DNA from: Candidatus Aenigmarchaeota archaeon ex4484_52
GTDB lineage: Archaea; EX4484-52
Direction: 5' to 3'
Assembly: GCA_002254415.1 (NCBI GenBank)
Contig: NJDR01000002.1
Location: 1 to 23,602, forward strand
Length of the DNA: 23,602 nucleotides
The notes under the pieces are model-generated. The model was given only the letters and a program-made list of their open reading frames with translations, ran no database searches and was not told the DNA's origin. This document shows, in pieces, positions 7,653 through 14,627 of the stretch. Both the position numbers and the translations under genes were made by a program. Each line of letters starts with the position of its first letter. The first letter of the stretch is position 1.

Positions 7653-8070
7653 TAAGACAAACATAATATTAATACTCTATTTTTTATAATATTTTCCAGT
7701 TCATTTGTTTTTTCAGTAACACAGATAGAATTGTTTATGGAAACGATGACAACAATAATATTTTATGCTTTGCAGAGATAGAATGCAACCATCCAAATGT
7801 TTTGGAGGCATCTCCTTCATCAGAGGAGGGCTCTTTATTATAGTATAACCATAACTTATAAATGAAAACTATAAATATTTATATAGGACTACATAAAAAA
7901 TTATTTCTAAAAAAAACATATTTCTGACAAAAAAATCTGCAAAATATAATCTGAAAAGAACAAAACAACCGTATTTCAAAGCGTTTGATATTAATCAACC
8001 AATTATACATTAAAGATGTAAAGATGAAATGATGAATCTTGTGAGATTAATGTTTCAATTATAGAACTGT
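7653..8070. other. Gene-free stretch, probably decayed transposase tail
   Basis: No intact frame is supported. It lies downstream, in the leftward direction, of the broken transposase start at 8071-8255. A minus-strand segment near 7780-7840 reads SDEGDASKTFGWLHS, which could correspond to the first catalytic Asp region of an IS630-type DDE domain at about the right distance, but stops and frame changes surround it and the match is weak. Nothing else recognisable is seen. Confidence 0.3.
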
Positions 8071-8255
8071 TTAAAGCATTTCTTTTAGTTGTTGTTTTTG
8101 CTGTTCATTTAGTTTTGGTGGTCCGCCACCACCAAAATTGGTGTTAGTCCTTTGTATTTATATTCATTCCATTGTTTAGATATAAATAACCTGTTGCTCT
8201 CGATATACTGATTCTATCAATATTTAGTTTTCTTAATAATATCCACAGAATTATT
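8071..8255 (-). pseudogene. Decayed IS630-family transposase, N-terminal HTH remnant
   Basis: Reading leftward in three successive frames gives LRKLNIDRISISRATGYLYL, then KQWNEYKYKGLTP, then NFGGGGPPKLNEQQKQQLKEML and a stop at 8071-8073. Joined, this is the typical start of an IS630/Tc1-mariner transposase: a homeodomain-like HTH with an SRATGYLYLKQW recognition-helix region and the GRPPKLSxEQ-like linker. At least two or three frameshifts and a stop interrupt it, so it is inactive. No terminal inverted repeats of the element were found. Confidence 0.6.
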
Positions 8256-8394
8256 TAATATAGATACGAAACTGTTTGGGTCTGTTTATATTTTGCGAAA
8301 CATTGCTTTTTGCGACATTTCCGGCCACATTTCCGCTGTAAAAATAACTAATATTCTTTTTTGTGTATATTTTATTCTTTAATTTCTTGTTGCT

Positions 8395-8586
8395 CTATTT
8401 TCTAATTTTTTTATTAATTTTGTTTTTTGTCTGCCAGCTGTATTTTCTTAATTTTGCTGTGGCTCCAAATCCACAAGCAGCACAAATTCTTTTTGTTTTG
8501 TGCATTGCAACTCTTCCACATCGCCTGCAAATAATATGTGTTTTTTTATTTTTTTTGCCAAATGATGGTTTTCCGTTTGTTGCCAT
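8395..8586 (-). CDS. rpl37e: 50S ribosomal protein eL37
   Basis: The 63-aa product is a zinc-ribbon ribosomal protein of archaea and eukaryotes. It has the conserved start GKPSFGKKNKKTHIICRRCG, two CxxC pairs (C20/C23 and C35/C38) that bind zinc, and the tail RKYSWQTKNK. Length is normal for the family. It is transcribed leftward and divergently from uL15. An AAATATATAA tract lies about 24-33 nt before its ATG, typical of a leaderless archaeal gene. The rpl37e gene usually sits next to an LSm gene; here its downstream neighbour is the decayed transposase. Confidence 0.95.
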   Translation of the reverse strand: MATNGKPSFGKKNKKTHIICRRCGRVAMHKTKRICAACGFGATAKLRKYSWQTKNKINKKIRK

Positions 8587-8668
8587 AAAACTTATAAATA
8601 AAATACCTTTATATATTTTTGTTAAATTATTAACATAATATTAAATAATTTTCTTTATTTAAATTATA
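8587..8668. promoter_or_regulatory. Divergent promoters of eL37 and uL15
   Basis: The 82-nt gap holds AT-rich TATA-like tracts facing each way: AAATATATAA toward eL37 and TAATATTAAATAAT toward uL15, each about 22-35 nt from the respective ATG. No Shine-Dalgarno is seen. Confidence 0.5.
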
Positions 8669-9127
8669 ATGACAGCTCAAAATAAACGCAAAAAATGCGA
8701 AAAGCAAAGAGGCTCGCGAACATGCGGCTGGGGCTCTCCAAAAAAACACAGGGGGGCTGGAAACAGAGGTGGAAGAGGAAATGCAGGAAGCGGAAAAAAA
8801 GGACAGCAAAAAATGAGTTCGTTTAATACTCTACACATTAAAAACATTGGAGGAAAAGGATTCATCAATAAAACAAAAAAAAATATTTCTGCAATAAACA
8901 TCGGTGTTTTACTGGCAAAATTACAATCATTAAAGGACTTAAAATTAATTGAAAAAAAAGACGAGAAAATATTTATTGATTTAAATAAAATTGGCTATGA
9001 TAAATTACTTGGATCTGGCTTAATTCCAAATTTAAAAGAGAAAATTGAAATTAAAACAAAATATTATTCAAAAAATTCAAAAGAAAAAATAGAACAAAAT
9101 CCTAATTTAGAATTTTACAAACTATAA
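8669..9127 (+). CDS. rpl15: 50S ribosomal protein uL15
   Basis: The 152-aa protein begins with the basic Gly-rich stretch of archaeal uL15: RGSRTCGWGSPKKHRGAG, NRGGRGNAGSGKK. This extended tail threads into 23S rRNA, and the C-terminal part (GYDKLLGSGLIPNLKEKIEI) is the globular uL15 domain. In most archaea rpl15 ends the spc operon and is followed by secY; here secY is absent and a 57-aa membrane protein comes next. A hairpin with a T-run starts seven nt after the stop, so uL15 may be a single-gene transcript. Confidence 0.96.
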   Translation: MTAQNKRKKCEKQRGSRTCGWGSPKKHRGAGNRGGRGNAGSGKKGQQKMSSFNTLHIKNIGGKGFINKTKKNISAINIGVLLAKLQSLKDLKLIEKKDEKIFIDLNKIGYDKLLGSGLIPNLKEKIEIKTKYYSKNSKEKIEQNPNLEFYKL

Positions 9128-9129
9128 AA

Positions 9130-9162
9130 GTTTAACTTTTGCGAAGCAAAAGTTTTTTTAAT
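9130..9162 (+). promoter_or_regulatory. Palindromic promoter/terminator element before the 57-aa gene
   Basis: GTTTAACTTTTGC (9130-9142) continues into a perfect palindrome AACTTTTGC-GAA-GCAAAAGTT (9134-9154), then seven T and the ATG at 9163. The TTTAAC centre lies about 29 nt before the ATG, where a TATA box would sit on a leaderless gene. Nearly the same block stands before metK and tRNA-Leu. The hairpin and T-run could alternatively, or also, terminate uL15. Confidence 0.5.
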
Positions 9163-9336
9163 ATGTTGAGAAAAGCAGTATTGGGTCTTAGTTTTAGACA
9201 AATAATTGTTATAATTTTAGCTGTATTGAGTTTTATTATTATTGCTCCGATTGTAATAAAAATAGCATTTAATACAGAATCTGCTGGCTCAATATGGTTT
9301 GATGAAACAGTTGCAAAAATAACAATAATTGACTAA
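9163..9336 (+). CDS. Small single-span membrane protein, 57 aa
   Basis: The product MLRKAVLGLSFRQIIVII... has a short basic start, one strongly hydrophobic helix (about residues 13-35) and a short polar tail ending DETVAKITIID. A TTG eight codons upstream lies inside the palindromic element and is an unlikely start. I do not recognise the family. It occupies the place after rpl15 where secY is usually found, but it is far too short for SecY and does not resemble SecE or SecG closely enough to call. Its promoter is the same palindromic type as that of metK and tRNA-Leu. Confidence 0.6.
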   Translation: MLRKAVLGLSFRQIIVIILAVLSFIIIAPIVIKIAFNTESAGSIWFDETVAKITIID

Positions 9337-9351
9337 AAAGTAATTATAATT

Positions 9352-10617
9352 TTACAATGAATAATATACACAATTGTCTTTTTCATTTTCTTCGATTCTC
9401 AACAACTGATTATATTTAGCAGTTCTATCAACTCTTGCAGGAGCACCATATTTAAACTGGCCTGCACTAAGCCCTACAACCAAATCAGCGTCAAATATAT
9501 CTTCTGTGCATCCGGATCTTTGCGATACAACACTTCTTAATTTGTTTTTTGATGCAAGTTTATATGCATCTATTGTTTCTGTTATAGTGCCTATTTGATT
9601 TGGTTTTAACAATACACAATTTACTGCATTTAATTTAATTGCTTTTTTTATCCTATTTGTATTTGTTACAAGTAAATCATCGCCAATTATCTGAATTTTA
9701 TTGCCTATTTTTTTCATTAATTCAACCCACCCATCCCAATCATCTTCTGCCATTCCATCCTCAATTGAAATAAGATTAAATGTTTTTGTTAAGTCAGCAT
9801 AAAAATCAATTAATTCTCCAGATGAATATTCATTGTCTATTATTTTGTATTTTCCATTATTATAAAATTCTGATGAAGCAGAATCAATTGCCAAGCCGAA
9901 GTTTTTTTCATAGCCCAAGTCCTCTATTGACTTTGTAATGAGTTCCAACCTATCGTTTATATCTTTTATTGGAGGTGCAAATCCACCTTCATCTCCTAAA
10001 TGAATTGCTGCTGCTCCAAATTTATTTTTTAATAAATTTTTTAGATTCTGATAGACCTCTGTGCTCATTCTTAGTGCATGTGAAAAACTTTCTGCATAAA
10101 TTGGCATTATCATATGTTCCTGAATGTCATTTTTAATCCCTGCATGTTTTCCACTATTAATTACATTCATTTGAGGAATTGGAATAATAATTGATTTTGT
10201 ATCACTAATTTCTCCAATATATTTATACAAAGGCATTTGAAGGCAGGAAGCAGCATTTTTGCACACAGCCATGCTTACCCCGAGAATTGCATTTGCTCCC
10301 AAATTTGCTTTGTTTTCTGTTGCATCTAATTCAATCATTAACTCATCTATTTTTTTTTGTTCTGTGCAATCCATTCCTGTTAATTTTGGAGCAATAATTT
10401 CATTTACATTTCTAACTGCTCTGGAAACCCCTTTTCCAAAAAATCTATTTTTGTCATTGTCCCTTAATTCTACTGCCTCATAACAGCCAGTGCTTGCACC
10501 TGATGGAACAGCAGCCCTTGATAGACCTTTTTCTGTAATTACATCCACTTCAATTGTTGGATTACCGCGTGAATCTAAAATCTCTCTTGCAGAAATATTT
10601 TTTATTGTTGTTTTCAT
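9352..10617 (-). CDS. eno: Enolase with altered active-site loop
   Basis: The 421-aa protein converts 2-phosphoglycerate to phosphoenolpyruvate in glycolysis/gluconeogenesis in the cytosol. Conserved elements are AREILDSRGNPTIEVD, SGAS (39-42), H158 in SGKHAG, catalytic E210 in GDEGGFAPP, metal ligands D245, E286 and D313, and catalytic K338 in LLKPNQIGT. K389 in GQFKYG is also kept. Two residues in the near-invariant SHRSGETED signature differ: it reads SQRSGCTED, so the phosphate-contacting His is Gln366 and the Glu is Cys370. Asn-Gly-Gly-Lys-His is Asn-Ser-Gly-Lys-His. Full length and otherwise intact, so still most likely an enolase. It is divergent from eL18. Confidence 0.95.
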   Translation of the reverse strand: MKTTIKNISAREILDSRGNPTIEVDVITEKGLSRAAVPSGASTGCYEAVELRDNDKNRFFGKGVSRAVRNVNEIIAPKLTGMDCTEQKKIDELMIELDATENKANLGANAILGVSMAVCKNAASCLQMPLYKYIGEISDTKSIIIPIPQMNVINSGKHAGIKNDIQEHMIMPIYAESFSHALRMSTEVYQNLKNLLKNKFGAAAIHLGDEGGFAPPIKDINDRLELITKSIEDLGYEKNFGLAIDSASSEFYNNGKYKIIDNEYSSGELIDFYADLTKTFNLISIEDGMAEDDWDGWVELMKKIGNKIQIIGDDLLVTNTNRIKKAIKLNAVNCVLLKPNQIGTITETIDAYKLASKNKLRSVVSQRSGCTEDIFDADLVVGLSAGQFKYGAPARVDRTAKYNQLLRIEENEKDNCVYYSL

Positions 10618-10665
10618 AAATACACATTTAAAATACTTTTTTAAATGTTTTTCATTATAACAATT
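10618..10665. promoter_or_regulatory. Compact bidirectional promoter
   Basis: CATTTAAAA (10625-10633) and TTTTTAAATG (10638-10647) form a near-symmetrical pair. Each TATA-like box sits about 20-30 nt before one of the two leaderless ATGs (enolase leftward, eL18 rightward at 10666). Confidence 0.5.
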
Positions 10666-11025
10666 ATGAAATTAAGAAATTTCACTGACAAGAATAAAAA
10701 AGACATAATTTTAGAATTAAAAAGCAATTTTAAAAAGGACAAAAAAAAGATATGGCTTGCTCTTGCAAAACATCTAAATAAGCCAAAAAGAAATCTTGCA
10801 TCTGTAAATTTATCAAAAATAAATTATTATGCAAAAGACAATGACACTATTTTTGTTGCAGGAAAAATATTGGGAAATGGTATTATTGATAAAAAACTTG
10901 TTTTATCTTCATTTAAAGTATCAAATACAGCATTGGAAAAAATTAACAAATCAAATTCAAAATATATAGATTTGAAAAAAATAATGGATTTGAAAAAAAT
11001 AAATAATATAAGAATAATAAAATAA
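10666..11025 (+). CDS. rpl18e: 50S ribosomal protein eL18
   Basis: The 119-aa protein has the archaeal eL18 features IWLALAKHLNKPKRNLASVNLSKINYYAK, then VAGKILGNGIIDKKLVLSSFKVSNTALEKI, and ends INNIRIIK. An upstream in-frame ATG at 10645 would overlap the TATA-like box, and eL18 homology begins at MKLRN, so 10666 is preferred. Its stop is one nt before the uL13 start, so the two are co-transcribed, as in many archaea (eL18-uL13-uS9-rpoN). The rest of that cluster is missing here. Confidence 0.93.
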   Translation: MKLRNFTDKNKKDIILELKSNFKKDKKKIWLALAKHLNKPKRNLASVNLSKINYYAKDNDTIFVAGKILGNGIIDKKLVLSSFKVSNTALEKINKSNSKYIDLKKIMDLKKINNIRIIK

Positions 11026-11026
11026 T

Positions 11027-11446
11027 ATGGCAATAACAATAAATGGCAATGGGTTGGTTTTGGGTCGCCTTGCAAGTTTTGTTGCAAAAAAAATTATCAA
11101 GGACAATGAAGATGTAATAATTTATAATGCAAAAAAAATAATAATTTCTGGCTCAAAAAAAGACATAGTTTCTAAATATAAACACAGAAGAGAAAGAGGA
11201 GATTCAATTAGAGGTCCTTTTTTTCCAAAAACGCCGCAGGGTATTGTTAGGCATGCAATTAGAGGAATGCTCGGCTATACAAAGAAAAATGGAAAAGAAA
11301 GGTTTCGCCATTTAAAGGTCTTTATTGCAGAAGAATATGAAGGAGAAAAAGAGACGCCAAATATCAATATAAAAGCAGTCAATAATTTGGACTCAAAATA
11401 TATTACAATAGAGCAATTAGCAAAAGAATTAGGATATAATTCATAA
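11027..11446 (+). CDS. rpl13: 50S ribosomal protein uL13
   Basis: The 139-aa protein shows the uL13 core: GLVLGRLASFVAKKII near the start, RRERGDSIRGPFFPKTPQGIVRHAIRGMLGY in the middle, then a short C-terminal helix (IEQLAKELGY). Length is normal for an archaeal uL13. It follows eL18 with one nt between stop and start and presumably depends on that promoter. The gene that usually follows, uS9, is replaced by a convergent tRNA. Confidence 0.95.
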   Translation: MAITINGNGLVLGRLASFVAKKIIKDNEDVIIYNAKKIIISGSKKDIVSKYKHRRERGDSIRGPFFPKTPQGIVRHAIRGMLGYTKKNGKERFRHLKVFIAEEYEGEKETPNINIKAVNNLDSKYITIEQLAKELGYNS

Positions 11447-11458
11447 AAAATCAAAAAA

Positions 11459-11541
11459 TGCAGGAGAAGGGATTTGAACCCTCGAACCTCTACAGGAACA
11501 GGTCTTGAGCCTGCCGCCTTTGACCGCTTGGCTACCCCTGC
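11459..11541 (-). tRNA. tRNA-Leu (anticodon CAA)
   Basis: The 83-nt minus-strand sequence folds as a class II tRNA. The acceptor stem is GCAGGGG with CTCCTGC (one G-U pair), the D-arm region is GCCAAGCGGTCAAAGGC, the anticodon stem is GCAGG/CCTGT with loop CTCAAGA giving anticodon CAA, and the T-arm is GAGGG-TTCAAAT-CCCTT. The variable arm CCTGTAGAGG can form the extra stem of leucine tRNAs. The discriminator is A and CCA is not encoded. No intron is present. It reads UUG codons. The same palindromic promoter block as at metK precedes it. Confidence 0.95.
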
Positions 11542-11572
11542 AAAAAACTTTTACCAAAGGCAAAAGTTAAAC
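11542..11572 (-). promoter_or_regulatory. Palindromic promoter element of tRNA-Leu
   Basis: Read on the minus strand, GTTTAACTTTTGC (11572-11560) is followed by CTTTGGTAAAAG and a run of six T that abuts the tRNA 5' end. The inverted repeat is 11546-11555 with 11559-11568 (9 of 10 matches). The TTTAAC centre is about 28 nt before the first tRNA base, the normal archaeal TATA position. Confidence 0.55.
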
Positions 11573-11701
11573 CCAACTTTTAATTATAGTTATGTGCAAA
11601 AAAATCAGTGCTTCAAAAATACTATTGCACAACCTATAATCTTTTGTATGTTTTGTCATTGTATTATTTAATCAGCAAAATTTAAAAAAAATTGTTTTCT
11701 T

Positions 11702-12584
11702 TCATATTTTTTTAGGTGGTATTTTATGCGAATTTTTTATTGCATCCAACCATCTTAAACAATTCTCTTTGTCTTTTTGTTGATTTAGTTTTCCATAAAT
11801 ATCTGAATCATCTTTTTACAGCTATATTGGCATAACAACCAATCACAATTTCTGATTCTGTTATTTTGTTGCACAGAGCAATATCTTCTTTTGCTTTGCT
11901 ATATCTTTGTAACAATACTCTTTACTCTATTGTGAGTTTATTTTTTCACACAAAGAGATATCTTTTTTTAATAGTGCAACAGATATATAACAAGAATTTT
12001 TATCTTCTATTTTTTTACAAATCCCCATATCTTTATTTTCTATTGCATCATAAAAATAACAACTATTTTTTTCTAATTGATATGGTATTTTTCTATGTGC
12101 ATCCGGATCTTTTAATAATACAACACCTTGATAGAGTATTCTGCTTGTGTATAAGAAAGGCATTAATATTAGAAAGAAAACCATAATTTCAACAAGAATT
12201 CTTTTTTTGTAATATTGCTTATTTTGGCAATAAAATAATTACAAATGTCAATAATAATATATGTCCAGAACATTAATATAATTATAATTGGGATGTAAAA
12301 AAATATAAAATATAGACCTATTATATTCTTTAAGTTGAATAAAGTAATTAGTATAAAAGTCACCATACAATTTACTAATTTTTGATGAAGAGAATAAAAA
12401 TTATAACGGGAAAACAATTTGTTGAATATTATGTATTGTCCCAAAATATAAAGACAAATAGATATTATTTTTATTTGAATTGTGCTTTCATTCAGCCCAT
12501 TAAGAAAAATTCTAATAGTTGATGGAAATATAAGTATGTAAAAAACTGCATAATTGAAAGTCCAATATAGTATTTATATTTCAT
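11702..12584 (-). pseudogene. Inactivated multi-span membrane protein with C-terminal Cys repeats
   Basis: A start at 12584 (MKYKYYIGLSIMQFF) with a TATA-like TTAAATAAG upstream leads, after a shift at an A-run near 12540, into a long hydrophobic frame (about four membrane helices) ending at 12169. A second shift at a T7 run (12202-12208) leads into MVFFLILMPFLYTSRILY and a repeat region. The repeats have the pattern SCY..A...kDisiCekI: NSCYFYDAIENKDMGICKKI, NSCYISVALLKKDISLCEKI, EYCYKDIAKQ, EDIALCNKI, GCYANIAVK. A TAG at 11927-11929 and two more frameshifts break them; the last readable piece, ending IPPKKI, stops at 11702-11704. Such Cys-repeat proteins are familiar from DPANN genomes but have no known function. 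Confidence 0.65.
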
Positions 12585-12649
12585 ATTAAAATGCAAATTA
12601 AACTTATTTAAGTTTATTGATATTCATCAAAAATCTCAATTGTAAGATT

Positions 12650-13558
12650 TTACCTTACATTCACTTCCAATAAATCTCTTGCAAGATAAGATTTTTTAAA
12701 TATTTGCCTTGCCTGATTTTGTATAATTTTATCTGTTTTATTTTCTTCAGAATATCGCCTGCTTATGTGCGTTAAATATAGTTTTTTTACATTTACTGCT
12801 TTTGCTATTTTTGCAGCAATTGAAGCACAGCAATGACCGTAAATATACGCTTTTTTGCTGTATTCATCATCAAATGTTGCATCGCAAATAAATATATCTG
12901 CTTTTTCTGCATATTTTTCCAATTCAGGGAAATATTTTGTATCGCCTGTATAGACAATTTTTCGCCCATTTTTAGCAATACTTACATCTTCTAATTTTAT
13001 TAAAGTATTGTCTTTTTCAATAAATCCATTTCTTTTTAATTTTCCAATCAAAGGACCTTTATTTATATTGTATTTTGCAAGTTTTTTTGTATCTATGTTT
13101 ATTCTTTTTTTTTCCTGAAATATATAGCCAATTGCAGGAATTCTGTGCTTGACTTCAAAACTTTGGATTATATAATTACCAAAATCAACAACATCTTCAT
13201 TTTTCATTTCCTTTACCAAAATATCAAATCTTCTTGCAAAATACCCAACACTAATAAATTGCTCTGTAAATTTCTTTGTATGGACAGGCCCAAAAATATA
13301 CAATGGTTCTTTTCGCCCCTCTAATTCCATTGATTGAATAAGCCCAATTAAACCACTAAAATGATCTGCATGCCAGTGCGTAATAAATATTTTTGATATT
13401 TTTACAAATTTTAATTTTTTTATCATTAATTGCCTTTGCGTTCCTTCACCGCAATCAAAAAGCATCCTGTCTTTTTTATACATTACAAATATTGACGGAA
13501 GATTTCTTTTTTTGGTTGGGATACCAGAAGAAGTTCCAAGAAAAATTAATTTTATCAT
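12650..13558 (-). CDS. rnz: Ribonuclease Z (tRNA 3'-end endonuclease)
   Basis: The 302-aa metallo-beta-lactamase-fold enzyme cuts tRNA precursors at the 3' end to allow CCA addition, which is needed here because tRNA-Leu lacks an encoded CCA. Motifs are FLGTSSGIPTKKRN at the start, the zinc site HWHADH (61-66), H138 in KHRIPAIGY, D206 in YTGDTKY, H242 in GHCCAS and H264 in LTHISRRY. The flexible-arm region (about 150-190) is present. Length is typical of RNase Z (about 300 aa). Classical RNase Z has HLHGDH; the Trp and Ala here are variants that keep the ligands. It follows the 161-aa gene by 9 nt, so it is probably the last gene of a three-gene operon. Confidence 0.93.
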   Translation of the reverse strand: MIKLIFLGTSSGIPTKKRNLPSIFVMYKKDRMLFDCGEGTQRQLMIKKLKFVKISKIFITHWHADHFSGLIGLIQSMELEGRKEPLYIFGPVHTKKFTEQFISVGYFARRFDILVKEMKNEDVVDFGNYIIQSFEVKHRIPAIGYIFQEKKRINIDTKKLAKYNINKGPLIGKLKRNGFIEKDNTLIKLEDVSIAKNGRKIVYTGDTKYFPELEKYAEKADIFICDATFDDEYSKKAYIYGHCCASIAAKIAKAVNVKKLYLTHISRRYSEENKTDKIIQNQARQIFKKSYLARDLLEVNVR

Positions 13559-13567
13559 ATAAAAAAT

Positions 13568-14053
13568 TTATTCATATTCTTCTAATGCTTTTTGCATCAG
13601 GCATTTTTTTCCTGTCTCTGTATTTTGCCATAAGCCAAGCAAATTATTGCAAATATGATTTTGCATTTGTTTTTGTACAATGTCATTTATTGAATTATAA
13701 TTTTCAATTAAGCCAAAACACTCTAAACTTATTTCTAAGTAATCTCCTTCTTGTTCATACAAATACACAAAAGGTGCGTAATTGTCTTTTATTGACATAA
13801 TTGTTTGTTTTGCAAATAAACAATTAGAATCGCAATTATTTGGATAGGTAATAGTAATTAAACTACCTCCTCTATTAAACAATAAATTTTTTTGCATATT
13901 ATTCAATGGCTGGTCAAGTAATGTTTCTTCTGGTAAATCATTTTGTTTGGAATCATTGGAATATAAAAAAGCAGAGCTGATCATTGAAAAAATAAATAAA
14001 ACCCCTATTAAAATAACGCCTGCTCTAATAATTTTTTCTTTTTTTGTTTTCAT
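13568..14053 (-). CDS. Membrane-anchored protein with CxxxC motif, possible thioredoxin-like
   Basis: The 161-aa protein has a basic start and one membrane helix (about residues 9-31), then a linker and a soluble domain. The domain contains SLITITYPNNCDSNCLFAKQ (C74 and C78), a beta-strand then Cys-x3-Cys then helix, and further Cys at 112, 135 and 151. The strand-CxxxC-helix order resembles the start of a thioredoxin fold, which would suggest a disulfide role outside the membrane, but there is no cis-Pro motif I can be sure of. It lies 15 nt after the DUF131 gene and 9 nt before rnz, all leftward, so an operon is likely. The functional link to RNase Z is unclear. Confidence 0.65.
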   Translation of the reverse strand: MKTKKEKIIRAGVILIGVLFIFSMISSAFLYSNDSKQNDLPEETLLDQPLNNMQKNLLFNRGGSLITITYPNNCDSNCLFAKQTIMSIKDNYAPFVYLYEQEGDYLEISLECFGLIENYNSINDIVQKQMQNHICNNLLGLWQNTETGKKCLMQKALEEYE

Positions 14054-14068
14054 AATTTATCCCATAAT

Positions 14069-14281
14069 TTACATTTTTATAAAATAAAACACAATAAATC
14101 CAATTAAGCATAAAATAATGATAATTTTTAGTAGTTCTGGATTATTTGCAAATCCAAAAGGAATAGGACCCAAAAATCCTCCAAATGCAAATTTTGCATT
14201 AGCTTTTGCAGATATTGAATTTATAATCAATAAAATGCCTGAAAAAATTAATATAAATCCAAATATTATTTGTTTTTCCAT
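14069..14281 (-). CDS. DUF131-family small membrane protein
   Basis: The 70-aa product has two hydrophobic helices (about residues 5-25 and 48-68) joined by a Gly-rich loop, FAFGGFLGPIPFGFANNPE. The GGxxGPIPxxF signature and length fit DUF131 (TIGR00304), an archaeal family of two-span membrane proteins of unknown function. It is the first gene of the apparent operon with the CxxxC protein and RNase Z. A TTTAAAAAAATAAAATAG tract about 15-32 nt before the ATG is a likely promoter and closely resembles the sequence before the pilin-like gene. Confidence 0.75.
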   Translation of the reverse strand: MEKQIIFGFILIFSGILLIINSISAKANAKFAFGGFLGPIPFGFANNPELLKIIIILCLIGFIVFYFIKM

Positions 14282-14407
14282 CGTAAATAACTATTTTATT
14301 TTTTTAAAAAAGTTTATTTGCTTTCATAAAAAAACTTTAGAGTAAAAAACATAAATAATACACTCATAACAAATTTTTTGGTTTATTTACACATGTTTTT
14401 TGCTAAT

Positions 14408-14429
14408 ATCTCTAAATTTATTTAGAGAT
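14408..14429. repeat. 9-bp hairpin
   Basis: ATCTCTAAA (14408-14416) pairs perfectly with TTTAGAGAT (14421-14429) around a TTTA loop. No U-run follows on the minus strand. Confidence 0.6.
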
Positions 14430-14468
14430 GTAAAAATCATGTTGTATGCTTTTTCAGGATTTTTTCAC

Positions 14469-14510
14469 ATCCCAAAGCACAATAGTTGGATTATTTTTGT
14501 GCTTTGGGAT
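14469..14510. repeat. 12-bp perfect inverted repeat
   Basis: ATCCCAAAGCAC (14469-14480) pairs with GTGCTTTGGGAT (14499-14510) around an 18-nt loop. It is more GC-rich than its surroundings. It ends eight nt from the orphan promoter-like 13-mer at 14518. Confidence 0.7.
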
Positions 14511-14627
14511 AGATATAGCAAAAGTTAAACTAAAATGTTAATTACGATTAATGACTGCTAAAGTGTTTTAAGAGTTTATATACAATAAAAATAATCAAAA
14601 TTTGCGACTTCTGTAATACAGCAATTA

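Larger units (their letters stand above)
14282..14627. other. Gene-free gap rich in hairpins
   Basis: This 346-nt gap lies between two leftward transcription units. It holds the DUF131 promoter (14282-14315), a 9-bp hairpin at 14408-14429, a 12-bp hairpin at 14469-14510, and a minus-strand copy of GTTTAACTTTTGC at 14518-14530. No open frame of any length looks coding. The elements could include a terminator for the upstream histone-fold operon or a small RNA. Confidence 0.5.

Noticed and set aside
8113..8137. 10-bp hairpin TTTTGGTGGT / ACCACCAAAA
   Set aside because: It falls where the transposase remnant encodes GGGGPPK; consecutive Gly and Pro codons create this palindrome by themselves.
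8363..8638. 91-codon plus-strand hydrophobic frame
   Set aside because: It is the reverse complement of the eL37 gene, which has zinc-ribbon motifs and clear homology.
11474..11671. 65-codon plus-strand frame
   Set aside because: It runs through the tRNA-Leu gene in antisense and has no coding signal of its own.
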